Shown one piece after another: positions 33,571 through 33,952 of a DNA stretch of 33,952 nucleotides. The notes under the pieces are model-generated. The model ran no database searches. It was not told the origin of the DNA and was given only the letters and a program-made list of their open reading frames with translations. This DNA is from Planctomycetota bacterium (GTDB lineage: Bacteria > Planctomycetota > SZUA-567 > H5-PLA8). The translations under genes were made by a program, and so were the position numbers. The stretch covers positions 1-33,952 of the forward strand of contig JANXLS010000987.1 in the NCBI GenBank assembly GCA_025355035.1, given 5' to 3'. The number at the start of each line of letters is the position of its first letter. The first letter of the stretch is position 1.

Positions 33571-33952
33571 CCAAGCGCGACGTGGTTCTTGGTACAAACC
33601 GTGCTGGGCTTAATTTGGCGCCATTCACATCAATTGGAGACACCTGTGTGAAAAGTCAAAAATTCATCCGTTGTATATTAAGAGGTTGTACGAGAAGTCC
33701 TCTAAGAGGGGGGATTTAAGCGAGGGTGAAACGGGGTGAGATGGGCGTTGAGGAATGAAATGAACAACGGTATATCGAAATTATAATTTTGCGCTCAAAG
33801 TGCAAGTTTTGGAATGGCAAAGGTTGCGTGGAATGAGAACTTGGGAGGCGAAAAAGACGCACATGTGCAACTTTCGAAACGGGAAATGATGTCGGGCCGA
33901 GAGTATCGAGCGGTGAAATTGGTTGGCGGCGGAAACCTCGCGGAATTGTGCA
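33571..33952. other. intergenic region without a recognised gene, purine-rich plus strand
   Basis: These 382 bases after the RNB gene have short frames only. The plus strand is rich in G and A from about 33690 on, unlike the coding regions. A small inverted repeat CCTCT/AGAGG (near 33700) and a 10-bp palindrome GCACATGTGC (33859-33868) are visible. A non-coding RNA or a degraded gene cannot be excluded; no known RNA family was recognised. Confidence 0.4.

Noticed and set aside
33790..33830. TTGCAC...TATAAT promoter-like pair on the minus strand near the right edge
   Set aside because: The spacer is only 14 nt and no gene follows in that direction before the RNB stop.
1..33952. CRISPR array, insertion sequence, phage or toxin-antitoxin module
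   Set aside because: No regularly spaced repeats, transposase, integrase, capsid or recognisable toxin-antitoxin pair was found; the repeats seen are short dispersed or heptamer types.

Overview
The window looks like the chromosome of a free-living planctomycete, or a close PVC-group relative. The strongest indicators are a cytochrome-c/DUF1549/DUF1553 protein followed at once by a Tat-exported DUF1501 protein and a ThuA-like protein; a second ThuA-like protein next to a Tat-exported Gfo/Idh/MocA oxidoreductase; very long secreted HEAT and PKD proteins; and small orphan genes scattered among them. The phylum call is inference from gene content. No phage, plasmid, insertion-sequence or CRISPR signature was seen.

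Layout: (a) 2-1456 is the 3' part of an FtsK/SpoIIIE-type ATPase gene, convergent with a secreted carbohydrate-domain-like protein (1483-2886). (b) 2996-4507 is an orphan sugar/nucleoside-type ABC ATPase, meeting a ComEC-like membrane protein (4508-7051) tail to tail with no gap. The C-terminal hydrolase domain of this ComEC has lost its metal-binding motif. (c) 7114-16193 is a minus-strand block of large envelope proteins: a 1465-aa secreted HEAT protein with a DUF2950-like tail, a zinc-ribbon protein, a 135-aa single-domain PKD-like protein, and a 1155-aa protein with about 11 PKD-like domains. The small protein closely resembles the first domain of the large one. (d) 16302-16373 is a tRNA-Thr(CGU) with promoter and terminator, followed by two small minus-strand genes and a dispersed repeat.

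(e) 17443-22464 holds an Arg-rich leader ORF and the PSD1-type cytochrome, DUF1501 and ThuA genes. (f) 22560-25269 is a minus-strand group: an SDR/DUF2867 fusion, two small proteins whose genes almost touch, and a secreted fasciclin protein. (g) 25729-26619 encodes the UV-damage endonuclease UvsE behind three GTTC-N5-GTTC-like direct repeats. (h) 26943-29362 holds the Gfo/Idh oxidoreductase and second ThuA gene, separated by strong hairpins. (i) 29437-31065 is an orphan sensor histidine kinase whose start codon lies inside a 7-bp tandem repeat and whose ATPase domain contains an in-frame copy of the dispersed repeat. (j) A secreted alpha/beta hydrolase and an RNB-family ribonuclease follow. 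The last 382 bases carry no recognisable gene.

The most unusual signals are the repeat-derived segment and the heptamer array in the histidine kinase, the metal-site-less ComEC, the PKD-domain operon with a one-domain paralogue of its giant member, the HEAT/DUF2950-like fusion, and the direct-repeat sites upstream of uvsE. No single clearly new multi-gene defence or catalytic system could be identified from sequence alone.
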